This document shows, piece after piece, positions 20,613-31,414 of a stretch of DNA of 64,000 nt. The stretch spans positions 248,001 to 312,000 of the forward strand of contig JAPDRN010000014.1 in assembly GCA_030247855.1 (NCBI GenBank), read 5' to 3'. Under the pieces are notes generated by a model that had not been told where the DNA came from, searched no databases, and saw only the letters and a list, made by a program, of their open reading frames with translations. The stretch comes from Knufia peltigerae. Its lineage: Eukaryota > Ascomycota > Eurotiomycetes > Chaetothyriales > Trichomeriaceae. Numbering within the stretch: position 1 is the first letter of the stretch; every line of letters starts with the position of its first letter. Position numbers and translations under genes: made by a program.

Positions 20613-21634
20613 TCAGCTGGAGATGTAGTCACCCGCTGCTTTTCGCAAGGCCAACAGTTCGACGAGTTTGGGTCCTGCATAGTTTCCATTGATGTCATCC
20701 TCCAAGTCGATGGCTCCTTCTGGTACGATCGCAAATGAACAACCTGGTTTCAACATTTGGTCATTAGTGTTGGGTTCGTGATTGTTGATACGTCCGAGGT
20801 AGGACAGTCGGAAACAGACTCACCACGAATACTCTCGTCCAACGCTATCGTCACCAATGCCTGCGTCAGTACGTCATGTTCCACGAGCGTGATGCCCTTC
20901 CCAGGTACAATACCCATCTGTGCCATGGCTTCGAGCCCTCCTTCGGTCATTGGCGTCTTCATCGCCCACGGTGCGAGGGCATTTACACGCACGCCGAACT
21001 GGCTATAGGCCTTGGCTCTTAAGGCGCGGAAAAGACCTCGTGTGCCGAATTTAGATGCCGTGTAGACTGGGTTGTGGTCTTCATCGATGTACCCGGACAA
21101 CGAAGACACGATCGTGAGCGACCTGGACAGCGGCGAGACCGGGATGGTGCTCCCGGGGCAGTCGTCGGGAATCTTGAGGCGAAAGTAGTGCAAGGCGAGG
21201 ACCGATGTGTAATATGCACCCTTCAGGTTGACCTCGAGAGGGGCAGCTGGTGGATGCGCCGGAGGAGGACCATCGACTGAAAGGTCGCTCTGGGAGATGT
21301 GTTCGAAGACGTCGGTGAACCCATCAATTCCGGCAAAGACTGCGACGATGTCTAGTGTTCTCGTAGGAGAGAAGTGGAGGGCCGCATGGAATGCCCGAAG
21401 TTGAGAGTCCCAATCAGTCACATCGCATTCAATGAACATAGCTTGATGGCCTTGCTGTCTCAATTCAGCACAAAGAGAGGATGCATCTTGTTTATCGACT
21501 ATCGTGACCCGTGCACCCGACTTTGCGAAGAAGACGGCTGCGGATTTTCCCAAGCCGGAAGCACCACCAGTGATGAGCACACAGGCTCCTTTAAGCCTGG
21601 AGGGATCCATATGAGCAAGTGGTTGAACGACCAT
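20613..21634 (-). CDS. Short-chain dehydrogenase/reductase (SDR 1)
   Basis: Exons 21634-20824 and 20743-20613; the 79 nt intron runs from GTGAGT to CCAG, giving 313 residues. Classical SDR fold binding NAD(P)H. Nucleotide-binding TGGASGLG at 22-29 and the acidic residue of VDK after strand 2 (NAD preference, inferred). The active site is Ser in IVSSLSG, Tyr201 and Lys205 in YTASK. The usual NAG after strand 4 is replaced by FAG. The arrangement resembles 15-hydroxyprostaglandin-dehydrogenase-like fungal SDRs. Exon 2 encodes the C-terminal end (FAIVPEGAIDLEDD). The start is the first ATG in frame. It is divergent from SDR 2, with 856 bp of shared upstream DNA. Confidence 0.88.
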
Positions 21635-22020
21635 GATGGGCCGATTGTACAAGGACGTCTGTATTGTCGATGGTCGAGTCTCAAAGCACAGATGGTCTCA
21701 AGATCGTAGGGCTTTTCATACGGTCGTACAAGCTGATTCTTACCCTATCTATGGGGGATATGGAGGTACTTGTAGATCGGTATCAATTAGCGCCCGTCAG
21801 GCTCACGAACGATCCTCATTCCGCAGATCAGGACATCTCGACTTCATACTCGAAATCGAACGATGTGATGCCAGGATTTTATGACTTGGTCCGTAGATCT
21901 AAAACGTCAAAGTCTCGAGCAGAGACATGTGCTTGTTATCTCTCCAACAAGCGATGTCTGCGACTTTGCCGACTTGGCAGCTGAGTTGGCGTTGACAAGC
22001 TGAATTTCTGACGCCTTTTG

Positions 22021-22032
22021 CGGCTGAGGCCG
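22021..22032. promoter_or_regulatory. CGG-N6-CCG inverted repeat, candidate Zn2Cys6 site
   Basis: CGGCTGAGGCCG is an inverted pair of CGG half-sites six bases apart. That is the spacing bound by the yeast Ppr1 and Aspergillus UaY Zn2Cys6 factors. It lies midway between two divergent SDR genes, 387 bp upstream of the SDR 1 start and about 460 bp upstream of the SDR 2 start. A second palindrome, TCGGCCGA, follows at 22041-22048. Which factor binds is unknown. Confidence 0.45.
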
Positions 22033-22046
22033 AAGTTCTTTCGGCC
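22028..22046. repeat. Perfect 7 bp hairpin in the SDR 1/SDR 2 promoter
   Basis: GGCCGAA and TTCGGCC flank the 5-base loop GTTCT. The arms contain CGG-type half-sites, so this may be a protein-binding palindrome rather than an RNA structure. Confidence 0.55.
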
Positions 22047-22490
22047 GAGGTCTATCAATGGGTAGCTAGCTATACAAAGCGAGATGGCGCTGGACCGTCC
22101 GAAACAAAAATACGACGACATCAACTGTAAGTGGGACGTGCCCACGTAAGACCTATGTTCAAGGCCGCCCAGTTCATGTACGCGGTCTGGAGCCAAGGTC
22201 TGACATTTTGGAGTATAGTATGTATACCGTACTTGGACATACTATTGTGATACTTGTAAGAACACTTGTGGATTTTGCTGAAGCCTATGAATATGAATGG
22301 TGCCAACAATCCATATTGAGTACGAGCATGTGCGGCGTTCAGCGCAAGTGGCGGCGGGCATAGGCGATGATCTCCACTTAGGTTGATCCCCCAGACTTGG
22401 GCATGCTTGTTGCTATTTCCATTTTCAATCTGGATATCATGGGTTGATACCATAGCTTCGCTTGTGCAAGACGGGTCTGGAATCGAGAAG

Positions 22491-23504
22491 ATGGAACGCT
22501 TTGTGGCCGAGACTGATGCTTATCGCCAACATTCTGTCCAGGACCTCATCAGTCTCAAGGGCAAGACAGCGGTCATTACCGGTGAGATGGTAGCCATAAC
22601 GTGAAATTCCGAATCCCACGAGCGTTTCCGTTAACATCGATGCCGCAGGTGGTGCTCGCGGACTCGGACTAGCCATTGCTCGTGGATGTGCTGAACTGGG
22701 GGCGAACATTGCTGCCCTCGATGTGTTACTGGAGCCATCCGAAGAATTCGCAAACTTGACGAGCGACCTCGATGTGACTGCCAAGTACTACAGGTCTGTT
22801 CCCCATACAGATACATGCCGAACAGCAGCAGAGTACTCGTACTTACTGAGGTGGCAACAGTGTGGACGTTACGGACAATGACAAGTTGCGCGCGACGTTC
22901 GAAGCCATCACAGTTCAATTCGGAAGTATCGATTGTCTAGTCACAGCGGCGGGAATCGGGCTGGGAGGTCCACTCGTCGCCTACGAAAAGTCAGCCATTG
23001 AGAGAATCATTTCTATCAATGTAGGTCTTCCCCCCAGCTGATACCAGTGTCTGACTTGTCGCCATCTGACATTGTGTACAGGTTACCGGGACGATCCTGA
23101 GCTCTCAGTTGGCCGTTCAGCAGATGACGAAGCAAGGAACTGGCGGTGCGATAGTGCATGTGTCATCGATCGGGGGCCACGCAGGTATCCCAGGGCAGAC
23201 CAACTCGATCTACTGTGCCTCGAAAGGCGCGATACTGGCATTTACCAAATCGCTGGCTGTCGAGCTCGCGGAGAGTCATATCCGAGTGAACAGCATAAGC
23301 CCCGGGTTCTTCCTGACGAACATGACACCGGGTTACCTCAAGCAAGACCTCGCCCTCCTGGAGAAGTTTGAGAGCTCCATGCCAATGAAGAGATTCGCGG
23401 ATAGGTCCGAGTTGAAGAGCACAGTGGCGTTTTTGTTGAGTCCTGCGAGCTCCTACATTACCGGACAGGATATAGCGGTTGATGGTGGAATACTGGCGTG
23501 CTAG
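22491..23504 (+). CDS. Short-chain dehydrogenase/reductase (SDR 2)
   Basis: Four exons: 22491-22581, 22649-22793, 22861-23020 and 23082-23504, giving 272 residues. The glycine-rich cofactor motif is split by the first intron and reads ITGGARGLG after splicing. VDVTDND marks the adenine-binding Asp, and AAGIG stands where NAG-type motifs occur. The catalytic residues are in HVSSIGG (Ser) and YCASK (Tyr, Lys). The end GQDIAVDGGI is the typical SDR C-terminus. It resembles fungal sorbose/mannitol-type and 3-ketoacyl-reductase-like SDRs; substrate not determinable. The start is the first ATG in frame. It is divergent from SDR 1 and in tandem with SDR 3. Confidence 0.9.
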
Positions 23505-24285
23505 GCTTGTTATAATATTTCAATTTCAATTTCAATGCCACCACGTGAGAATAAAAGATATTCAATGTCATCAAAGTCGCATCAGAGTCAAACAAAAGTA
23601 GTTGTGATACGAGGAGCTCGTCTTCGTTCTCGTATTTGTTAATCAACGGCTATAAGTTTCTCCGGCCCCTGAATTGCATGGCTTCGGTCTTTACGGATCA
23701 AGGATTTTCCCAAAACAGCGACATCTTTTATCGTTTTGTCGGAACAACCCGTAAACTCCGCCTCTTCTCGACCGCACAAGCTGGTGTATATGCTTCACCT
23801 TGGAGTTTTCACACCATAAACACGTCCTTTCTACGGTGACACATTATGCATGTCGGGGAGCGCTCCCCGTTGACAAGTCGAACCAAAGTCCTCCGTAAGT
23901 AAACGCCGCGATCTGAGCTTCATGCTCCTCCAGCGCCTGCGATGAGCAAAGTTCCACCTCCACGATGAGGAAACACAGTAAGTCCGGATGCGTCTTGACG
24001 GACTAATATCAATGATGTCAGGATGCAAAGAAAATTCTATATAAGGTGAGGACGAATGTCTCCTGAGCGTCATACTCAATTTTACCAAAGTCCAAAAATC
24101 ACAACCATCTTCACGTACCCCAAGTTTGAACTTCGAAGAACCACCGCAGAGGCACTCATAAGCAATACTCAATTCCCAGACAGGTCATTCCTTTCCCAAG
24201 TTCCCAAGACGATTTGAAAACACAACCACAGTAGCAGCAACACCTACACATCTCTTCTCTCGCCTCGACAAGGTCATCGGTCATC
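23505..24285. other. SDR 3 promoter region
   Basis: 781 bp without a supported gene. It opens with a small (ATTTCA)3 repeat at 23517-23534 just after the SDR 2 stop. Confidence 0.5.
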
Positions 24286-25050
24286 ATGGCTACAATTCCT
24301 ACACCCGTCCTCTCTGGCAAAGTCGCCCTCATCACGGGCGGCAGCAAAGGCATCGGTGCTTGCGTCGCTGCTTCCCTCGCCCGCCTGGGGGCCAAAGTCG
24401 TCATCAACTACGGCCGCGACACTGCCGCCGCTGAAGCCATGGTGTCCGACCAACTCGGGGGCTCCGACAACGCCGTGGCGGTCCAGGCCGACGCCGGCAG
24501 CGTGGCAGGTGTCGAGTCGTTGGTCAAGGCCACCGTGGACCGGTTCGGGAAGATCGACATCCTGATCCCCAACGCGGGAGTCTTACAGATGAAGACGGTC
24601 TCCGCCACGACCGAGGCCGATTTCGACCTTTCGTTCAACCTCAACGTCAAGGGTCCCTACTTTCTGGTCCAAAAGGCCATCCCTCACATGTCGTCCGGTA
24701 GCAGCATCGTCCTCATCTCGACCACCCAAAACTTCGCCTCGACCGTCTCCCCCCCGTACACCCTGTACTGCGCCACGAAGGGGGCCATCGACCAGATGGG
24801 TCGCACCATGAGTAAAGACCTACAGGCCACCAAGGGGATCAACGTCAACGTCGTCTCACCAGGTCCGACGGGGACGGACCTGTTTTATCAGGGCAAATCA
24901 GAACAAATCCTCAAGATGATCGCGAGCTTGAACCCGCAAAACCGCATCGGTACTCCCGAAGAGGTCGCCGAGGCGATCGTCTTCTTGTGCCGTCCGGAGG
25001 CGAGATGGATCACCGGTCAAAACATCAGGGTGAACGGTGGCCAGGCATGA
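24286..25050 (+). CDS. Short-chain dehydrogenase/reductase (SDR 3)
   Basis: A 254-residue single-exon classical SDR. Motifs: TGGSKGIG (17-24), IPNAG after strand 4, active-site Ser145 in LISTTQ, Tyr161/Lys165 in YCATK, SPGPTGTDLF after strand 6, and the closing GQNIRVNGG. The Arg in YGRD after strand 2 suggests NADPH preference, an inference from the family. It resembles versicolorin/tetrahydroxynaphthalene-reductase-like and 3-ketoacyl reductase-like fungal SDRs. Base composition is G+C-rich like the P450 and OYE, unlike SDR 1 and SDR 2. It is the last oxidoreductase of this block. Confidence 0.93.
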   Translation: MATIPTPVLSGKVALITGGSKGIGACVAASLARLGAKVVINYGRDTAAAEAMVSDQLGGSDNAVAVQADAGSVAGVESLVKATVDRFGKIDILIPNAGVLQMKTVSATTEADFDLSFNLNVKGPYFLVQKAIPHMSSGSSIVLISTTQNFASTVSPPYTLYCATKGAIDQMGRTMSKDLQATKGINVNVVSPGPTGTDLFYQGKSEQILKMIASLNPQNRIGTPEEVAEAIVFLCRPEARWITGQNIRVNGGQA

Positions 25051-25550
25051 TACAAAATCGGACTACTCTCCGTACGACTTCCAGCTAGTTAGATACCTAG
25101 GTAGATTGCAATTTTGGACATGCGGTCGTTTATGTGTGTGAAAAAAATCTCTACTGGCCCCCGCATTGATTTGACAATACTTGAAACAACCGTGAAATGT
25201 GTCGAGTAATAAATTCGACGAATAACGACCACTAAATAAGAAGGAGGATAAAAGTAACAGGATGAATGAGCCATCTCTCTCATTAACAAAATAAAAGGTC
25301 AACGTGAGGATGCAAACGCATGTGTATAGGTATTTCAAGGCTAGCGATACCATTTTGAGTCTTTCGTCTATTCGATTCGTCAAATATTCTAGTCAAACAC
25401 GACCAACAAAATAGCTCAAAATCAAACAATACACGAGCCCGTAGAAAATATTCGTTCATGACTTTCATACAATTCATACCACATCACATTCACGTGATGT
25501 CTGATGAGCATGGGTGGCAGCTTGGAAGCCTCTCGAGGCGTCGACGCGCT
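25051..25550. other. A+T-rich intergenic segment between convergent genes
   Basis: 500 bp between the SDR 3 stop and the stop of the next, minus-strand gene. Nothing else is seen. Confidence 0.5.
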
Positions 25551-26438
25551 CTAGCCACGCTTCGCTGCCTTCTTCAGAAGTTTCTCCTTGATCTTCGCGA
25601 CCTGTGCCTCCTTCTCCTCTTCGTACTGCTTCCGAAGCTCCTCCTCGCGCTTTCGCCTTTCTTGCTCCCTCTGTGCATTCCGATCCGATGGCGCACTCAT
25701 GTACGGGTAGGCGCTGGGTGGGGCACCGTCGGGGCAAGGCTCGACGCCCACTCGCAACATGGCATCCCACTCGCCGCCACCGCCACGGCTGCCGCCATTC
25801 CTGGTACCACCACCGTGTTCGACGCCGGCGGCGCATGGGAGCTTGTCCACAATGTTGAACGTCTCCTGGAAGGTCTGGAGGCCGTTGTCGTAGTACCAGC
25901 GGAGCGATATGGTCGAGGCGGAAGTGTGGGTGCGGCCCCAATGATCGACCAAGATCACCGGTGCACATCGTCGGACTTCGCCTGACGTGGCCAGCGCCTT
26001 TGCTTTGCATATCAGGCTTCTTTGAAGGGTGCCGTCGTAAAGAGTATTGGCCAGCTTGACGACGTGTTCCTGGTCATCGGAAATGACCGAAATACGGACT
26101 CTGGTGTTGGAGGCCTGGACACAATTTCATACCACCATGTTAGTTTTGGAAGCAAGCTCCCACGCAGTGAGCCACGCCCGGCAGCAAACAAAACACCAAC
26201 AGAGAAAGCCCAACTCGACACGGGCATGTAACGTCTTGGGGTTTTGAGGAAACAGGGCAAGAAGACGCACCATCCTTGACACTGAACCAGATTGTGATTG
26301 ATGGAATAATTGCGGCCGACGGCTCTGCCAGGAATGATAAGAAGCATCGAGCTGCCGGTGATTCTCTTGCATTATAGCACTTGGGCTCACATTTGCGGGT
26401 TGTTGAGGTGGAGACGGGCGACCGCGCCCCGTCGCCAT
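25551..26438 (-). CDS. Uncharacterised fungal protein with C-terminal coiled coil
   Basis: Exons 26438-26271 and 26114-25551, giving 243 residues; the 156 nt intron has a CTAAC branch near its acceptor. The N-terminal exon is Pro/Gln/Ser-rich. The central domain is mostly beta-like (RVRISVISDDQEHVVKLANT, then VILVDHWGRTHTSASTISLR and WYYDNGLQTFQETFNIVDKL). Its order of strands faintly recalls the retropepsin-like protein encoded 1 kb further on, but it lacks the DTGA catalytic loop. The C-terminus is a charged Arg/Glu/Lys coiled coil ending AKIKEKLLKKAAKR. A 39 nt GTGAGC...CAG segment within exon 1 could be an extra in-frame intron. I do not recognise a function. Confidence 0.68.
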
Positions 26439-27370
26439 TTCTGTGGAGGCAAATTTGAATGAGGCCGAGGAAAGAAAAGCCAGCCAGAGTTCAGCACGGC
26501 ACAGCACAAACACCAGCCTCACCCGACTTGTTCTTCTGACTGGGCAGGGCAGCCTTTCGTGCCCAAGGCCGAATTCAAATTTCGATGATCCGCCTGTGCT
26601 GGCGGAATTGCATTGGAGGGAGTTTCTCCTCCTCATATATCCCGGCGGTGGAATCTTCTGCGGCAGCTGGCCATGCCCTCAACTGTACATCCTTGTCCAG
26701 AATGACCTCTGAAGGTCTCTCGATCGATGCTGCTTTCCGCCGTTCGTGAAGATCGGGAGTCATGTATACACCGGGGGCGTATTTGTCAATTGATGTACTC
26801 GTACAAGCAAACTGAGGAGTGGCGGAATCACCAAGAAGGACTCTTGATAAGGTGGAACAGAGCTTTTATAGGTACAAAAGACAAGGGAAAGTCTATCGCG
26901 TTTGGCAGCCATCGTGGCTCACAGAGTGAAAACATGACCAGGTGACCACCCCGTTATCAGGAAGTCTCAAGAATCACCTCAAGGGATTCTGTAGACCTCG
27001 CAGCATTGTCACTGTGTCTGTGTAACATTGTGCCCACGCTCGGTTTCAGTTTTTCCGCGCCATTGGTAGAAAAAGCCCTCCCGCTTAGCCCGATTCCAGA
27101 TATTAACCACCTCTGTCACACGCCTGAGCATCACCAAGACTGTGACAAGTACCCCGGAAGAATGCCCGTTTTGTGTCTCGAAGAAAGTTGTACATTGAGA
27201 AATTTCAGTTTCTCATAAGAGGGCTTGCGCACGCCGACAAGTTGGTTCGGCACATAACGATCGACTCAATTTACGACGTGCAATGGCAGAGAAGCCGCCA
27301 ACGTGTCGCAATGGCTGGGCTCCTGTTGCCGTCTGGACCGATGATCTCGAAACGGCAAGTTGCCACTTGA
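26439..27370. other. Intergenic, upstream of the coiled-coil gene
   Basis: 932 bp. Open frames here are short and without motifs. The minus-strand frame of the coiled-coil gene stays open upstream to 26636, but the predicted start is 26438. Confidence 0.5.
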
Positions 27371-28023
27371 TTATTCTGGCCTTTTCCGGTTGTTTTCAAC
27401 GAGAGCAACAAATTCGGACCAATTTTCCTCGATCCAAGGACGGCCAATGATACAATCAAATTTTGCTGGCGAGGTATTCCGAAGTATGTAAAATGATGCA
27501 TGATGCTGATATGTGGAAGTTGTTTGAGAAGAGGAAAGGCGAAAGTGCCAATTCAAGAGAATGGTGCTTTCTAACTCGCTATATCCACCGAGAGAGTGAA
27601 GCAATCCTTGATAAGGCCTTCCTTCAATGTTGAGCTGGGCGAAGGCCTCGTGGGATATCAAGTTGAAATCGGCTCCTGTGTCAAGGAGAGCGCGTCTCGA
27701 GGTGGTTGAATGTTTGCGTCCTCCATGGTGTGTATTCTCTTTTTCAAGTTCGATGAACATGTCAAAGATGAAAGGATTTTGGCGTGGCCTTGTCCAATTC
27801 ATCATCACGACCTTCTCAGGGCAGCTTGACGCAATACACCTCCGGGGACTATCTTCCTGATCGGGACATTTCTTGTGGACACCGCGGGAGGATTCGCTTC
27901 CTTGCATAACGCACATTTCAGGCATAGAGTGCGCGGCATTCCGACTGCGAGTTCTTAGAGAAAATCTCATCATCGCTCCTGGTCGATCAAGCATTCGGCG
28001 AAACCTCAGCAGACAGATGGTCC
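27371..28023 (-). CDS. Retropepsin-like aspartic protease domain protein (5' end unresolved)
   Basis: The minus-strand frame encodes 207 residues from an ATG at 27994; a likely splice acceptor at 28024 (branch CTGAC, CAAGCAG) means exons lie upstream. The domain shows the catalytic loop ALLDTGADFNLIS of retropepsin-like proteases, a flap-like segment GLLHSLGGYSELES, strand repeats (TILLNWHF) and the second conserved loop FDCIIGRPWIEENW. This is one protease monomer, so activity would need a dimer. No reverse transcriptase, integrase or LTR is visible nearby, so it looks like a domesticated cellular gene, a class seen repeatedly in filamentous fungi, rather than an active retroelement. The upstream frame 28478-27987 holds two hydrophobic helices (ILAGGLIVVLLW and CWVLFLIYTVSVI) that might belong to the gene. 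Confidence 0.68.
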
Positions 28024-29143
28024 CTGCTTGAAAGGCGGGCGGTCAGGAACCCCCAGCTTCTTTGCCTGTTTGCAGTTTGCGTCTCAATCACTGAAACTGT
28101 GTAGATTAAAAAGAGGACCCAGCAAAGCTTTGGACTACTCCAATGCCAAAGCAACACCACGATGAGCCCACCCGCAAGGATGCTCTTGTTGTTCTTATAT
28201 ATGAAGAAAAGACAAAAGCTGTCCAAGTCTGGCAACGCTGTGCTTATGGCAGGTAAATACATGTCGTACAAAGTCGGCCTCGTCCCTCGCCAATGCAGCA
28301 TGGCGGACTGTTGCAAACTCCTGCAAGCATAGGATGAACTGTGCCTTCGTATCATGATCCACAGCTGTGACTCTCCGATATTCTGAGACATGGTGGAGAG
28401 AGGCATATGGGAGGATACTTTCGAGATACTTTTGGGATGCAATCGGAAGGACCTCCCACTATTGTGAGTTGGTGTCACTGCAGGACGAAGTATAGTTTAT
28501 GAAGGTAGGCATGCTTGACTGCAAGGCTGGATTTGAGCATTGCCAATGATAGAGTCGTATAAACCAATCCAAGCGTGAGAGGAAAGGGAAAACGCAGATA
28601 GCTTGCCCGGATAAAATGTCAGGATTTTGTGACCGCAATCCGCAACCTATGGTATGTCAATGAGTTTGACTGGACAGGAGGCACAACACTCACGCACAGA
28701 TGAATCCGATTCCTCTGTGTCGATATCAGTCCACGGATGCGCGTAACAATGTTTGTTGCGGCACCCGACACGTGTATCGGGCGGAGGCACGGTTGATCTT
28801 CTCGTCACTACATTAGAAGCTGTGTGGTCGTTGAGAGACTGGCAAGCTGACCAGGGGAATTGAGCGACGACCCATGGATGGAGCGAGCGGTGATGCACTG
28901 TCAATACGGGGCCATGCTAATGGATGCTGCTCCCGTGTTTTCTGCTCGAGGGCGAGGCCCGCTGGCAGGGTCGGGTATCCTTGCAGCTTATTGTCATCAT
29001 TGGCTTTCAGAAGTGTTCAAGTAGGACAAGAACACAACGGGCACCACATATAAGCAGACAGCCGGGTCATTGTGCGCCCGCCTGGATAGAACTCCTTGAC
29101 TTTGTGAGCCGTGAGAGAGGTTGTTACATGGTCGCCTGCCAAA
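28024..29143. other. Unresolved region upstream of the retropepsin-like gene
   Basis: About 1.1 kb. It probably contains 5' exons of the retropepsin-like gene. On the minus strand, a segment around 28830-28697 encodes a Cys/His-bearing stretch (VGCRNKHCYAHPWTDID). It ends at a good donor GTGAGTG, with an acceptor CATACCATAG near 28648, and its first open codon is not ATG. I could not join these into one supported model. The right part holds the promoter of the DUF6594 gene. Confidence 0.4.
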
Positions 29144-30026
29144 ATGACCGGTTACGGGGCCCTAGCATCGATGATGGCAAGCCATCAGAGCGCCGAAGCT
29201 TTCAGGAAGTTTTCCAGCATGAACCTGGAAAATATTCTTCACATGCAAGCCGAGTTACAACACCTGGAGTTGATCATCAATGAGATAAGGAAGATCCCGG
29301 AGTTGAACAGTTTTGATCGAACGTGGATCGAATGTCCTGAACACATGTCAGAAGATGATATACGGAAGATTTTTGAGCGGTCAAGGACCCTGCTTGACGA
29401 GTACTGTGAGCCGCAGCCGTCCCGCCATTGACCAGGGAACACACTCTGACGCGCACAAAGATCGAACACTGCTGCAGACCGCGAAAATAAACGCGATGCA
29501 CGCGCCCCAAAAGGACAATCTGGACCTACGAAGGCAGTGGTACGATGAAGAAAGTGGTGGCAACCATTTCCTGTATGGGGTGGAGGCAGCCATTTTTCGT
29601 GACGAGAGGATCGAGGCAGACTTCATGACATTGAAAGAGAATCTGGAGAGTCAAGATGCCTTGGCCAGGTTCCTGGGTCGAAGAATAGTGCCACTATATC
29701 ATCGCACGGTCGGACACAGGATACACCGTCCCATGGACGAAAAGGCGTTCGAAAGAACGTGCTATTACACGCCCGAGACCTTGGTGCGGATTGGAAATAC
29801 AATTTGCATGCTGCTGTCCGCAGTCATACCAGCTCTCTCGATCCTGGTCTTGTTCAGTGTACAAAGCATTGGAGGACGATTGATAGCCATCAGCATGATG
29901 AGCTTAATATTTTCCTTGGTGATGAATGTCATTGCTCAGAGACGAGCTGACGTATTTATGTCCACTACAGCCTTTGCTGCGGTTCTTGTGGTGTTTGTCG
30001 GGAGTGCAAATGTGATGAACGGTTGA
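29144..30026 (+). CDS. DUF6594 family membrane protein
   Basis: Exons 29144-29405 and 29461-30026, giving 275 residues; the 55 nt intron joins LLDEY to YRTLLQ in frame. The N-terminal part shows the family layout: GYGALASMMASH, then FRKFSSMNLENILHMQAEL and LQHLELIINEI, a coiled-coil region. The middle has LDLRRQWYDEESGGNHFLYG, matching the conserved RxWLD...FLxG element. Three C-terminal transmembrane helices follow: IGNTICMLLSAVIPALSILV, LIAISMMSLIFSLVMNVIA and TTAFAAVLVVFVGSANV. The family is widespread and often multi-copy in Pezizomycotina; its function is unknown. The start at 29144 is the first ATG in frame and fits the usual N-terminus. Confidence 0.88.
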
Positions 30027-31414
30027 GGACAGTGGTATGGCAGGAATTCCCCGACCACCACCATGTTTGGTGACACATTCGGAACGGAGAGTGCATTGTA
30101 CAGCGGGAGCCTGGAAAGTCAGTGCTACACAACCATTCTGTGCAAGGGTGATATCTCTGCGGAGTGATGTTTTTGGCTGCAAGCATTGAGAAGAGCGACA
30201 GTGGGTTGCTAACAGACCGACTTTGAGGTGATCTAGCTGGATTTTAATTCGATCACAACGCATGAATAGAGAAAAGGTGAACCTGTTGTCTGATGAAGGT
30301 AATCCACCTGTGCAGACAAGGCAGAATGAGATTGATTCGAGTCAACTTTCAAATAGGTGTAGAGGCCTGCCAGCCAGGATACTGAGTATGGCTTTAGTCT
30401 AGGGAGTACGGATAGGGGTCCTGGTATTGCGAAATTGGTGATGAATGAGCGAGAGCCGAAGAGATGAGCCACCAAAGATGGGTGTCCGAGGTCAAACTAC
30501 GAGGATCCGAGGTGCGATGATCCGTGTCAGCATTTCTGATCACGTGAACGCAGCCGGAGGAGGGTACGAATACGAATGAGGGGGGGCAGCGAGGGGCAGA
30601 GCTCAGCACTGCGCTGTGCTGTGGACTACGGGTAATCATAATGTGCAGTAGGACGGAGCATTCGCACAACTAAACTCTCTGGGAGCTCCTTCGGCTAAGC
30701 TTCGTTCATAATTCAAGCGCTAGAAATATGAATAATGGGAGTGATGCGACAATGACGGAACTATTGAGGGCTACGTGTAAAGTGGAAACCGAAGGGGAGA
30801 GAAGGGAAGATGGGGAGGGAGGTAGCGAAGGGGGGAAAAGGGAAGCTCGTCAGGCCAAAGCTCCGAACTCAGGTCCAACTCTCTCTCAGCTCCAGCTCCT
30901 GCTCCTCCCAACCTCCTCCCATCACCCAAGCCAGACCGAACTCCCATCTCCCATCTCCATCTTTCCCTCTCAACCTTCGCCCTCGCCCTCTTCCTCTGTG
31001 ACGGCCTTTTCCTAACCCAGCCTTTTCTGCTTCCCACTGACGCCAATAGCTTGGACATGCTGGCTCCGGACGCAAGCCCGAACCGGCTGCTGCATCATCA
31101 TGCCTCCTCTACCCTTCCTCCCTCCTCTTACTCGCTCCTCTCGTACTCCTTGCTCCCTCCTGTGCCTTACTCCTGACTTTTCCACTAGTCTCGTTTGCTT
31201 TGGGCCCTGACGTTGACTAGAAGCTCTTCCCAAGAGCCCTGATTCTGTCTCTCAGCCGTACTGACGTTCTACCTCGACCTATATTTCCTGTCTCTCCCTG
31301 ATTTCTCCCTTCTCTTCTCTCTCTCTGCCCACTAAACCCTAAAGCGCCCACACTTGCTCTACTTCTTCCACCTCTTCCCAGAACACCTAGACTCGCTCCA
31401 TACAAGCCTTCAGA
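30027..31414. other. 1.4 kb intergenic, strand-biased in its second half
   Basis: 30027-30770 has no supported gene. From about 30855 the plus strand is strongly pyrimidine-rich, leading up to the acidic-protein gene. Confidence 0.5.
30855..31410 (+). promoter_or_regulatory. CT-rich promoter/leader of the acidic nuclear protein gene
   Basis: Some 550 bp with long C/T runs on the plus strand (for example CTCCTGCTCCTCCCAACCTC and CTCTTCTCTCTCTCTGCCC) end just before the ATG at 31415. Pyrimidine-rich leaders are common upstream of strongly expressed fungal genes. This is inference from composition. Confidence 0.5.

Larger units (their letters stand above)
21635..22490. promoter_or_regulatory. 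Shared divergent promoter of SDR 1 and SDR 2
   Basis: 856 bp between two divergent ATGs with no supported gene. It contains a CGG-N6-CCG element and a perfect 7 bp hairpin, listed separately. Joint control of both SDR genes is an inference from the layout. Confidence 0.5.

Noticed and set aside
20613..21652. SDR 1 start at 21652
   Set aside because: The codon there is TTG; the first in-frame ATG is at 21634.
27371..28023. Active LTR retrotransposon
   Set aside because: Only a protease-like domain is seen; no RT, RNase H, integrase, LTR or primer-binding site found.
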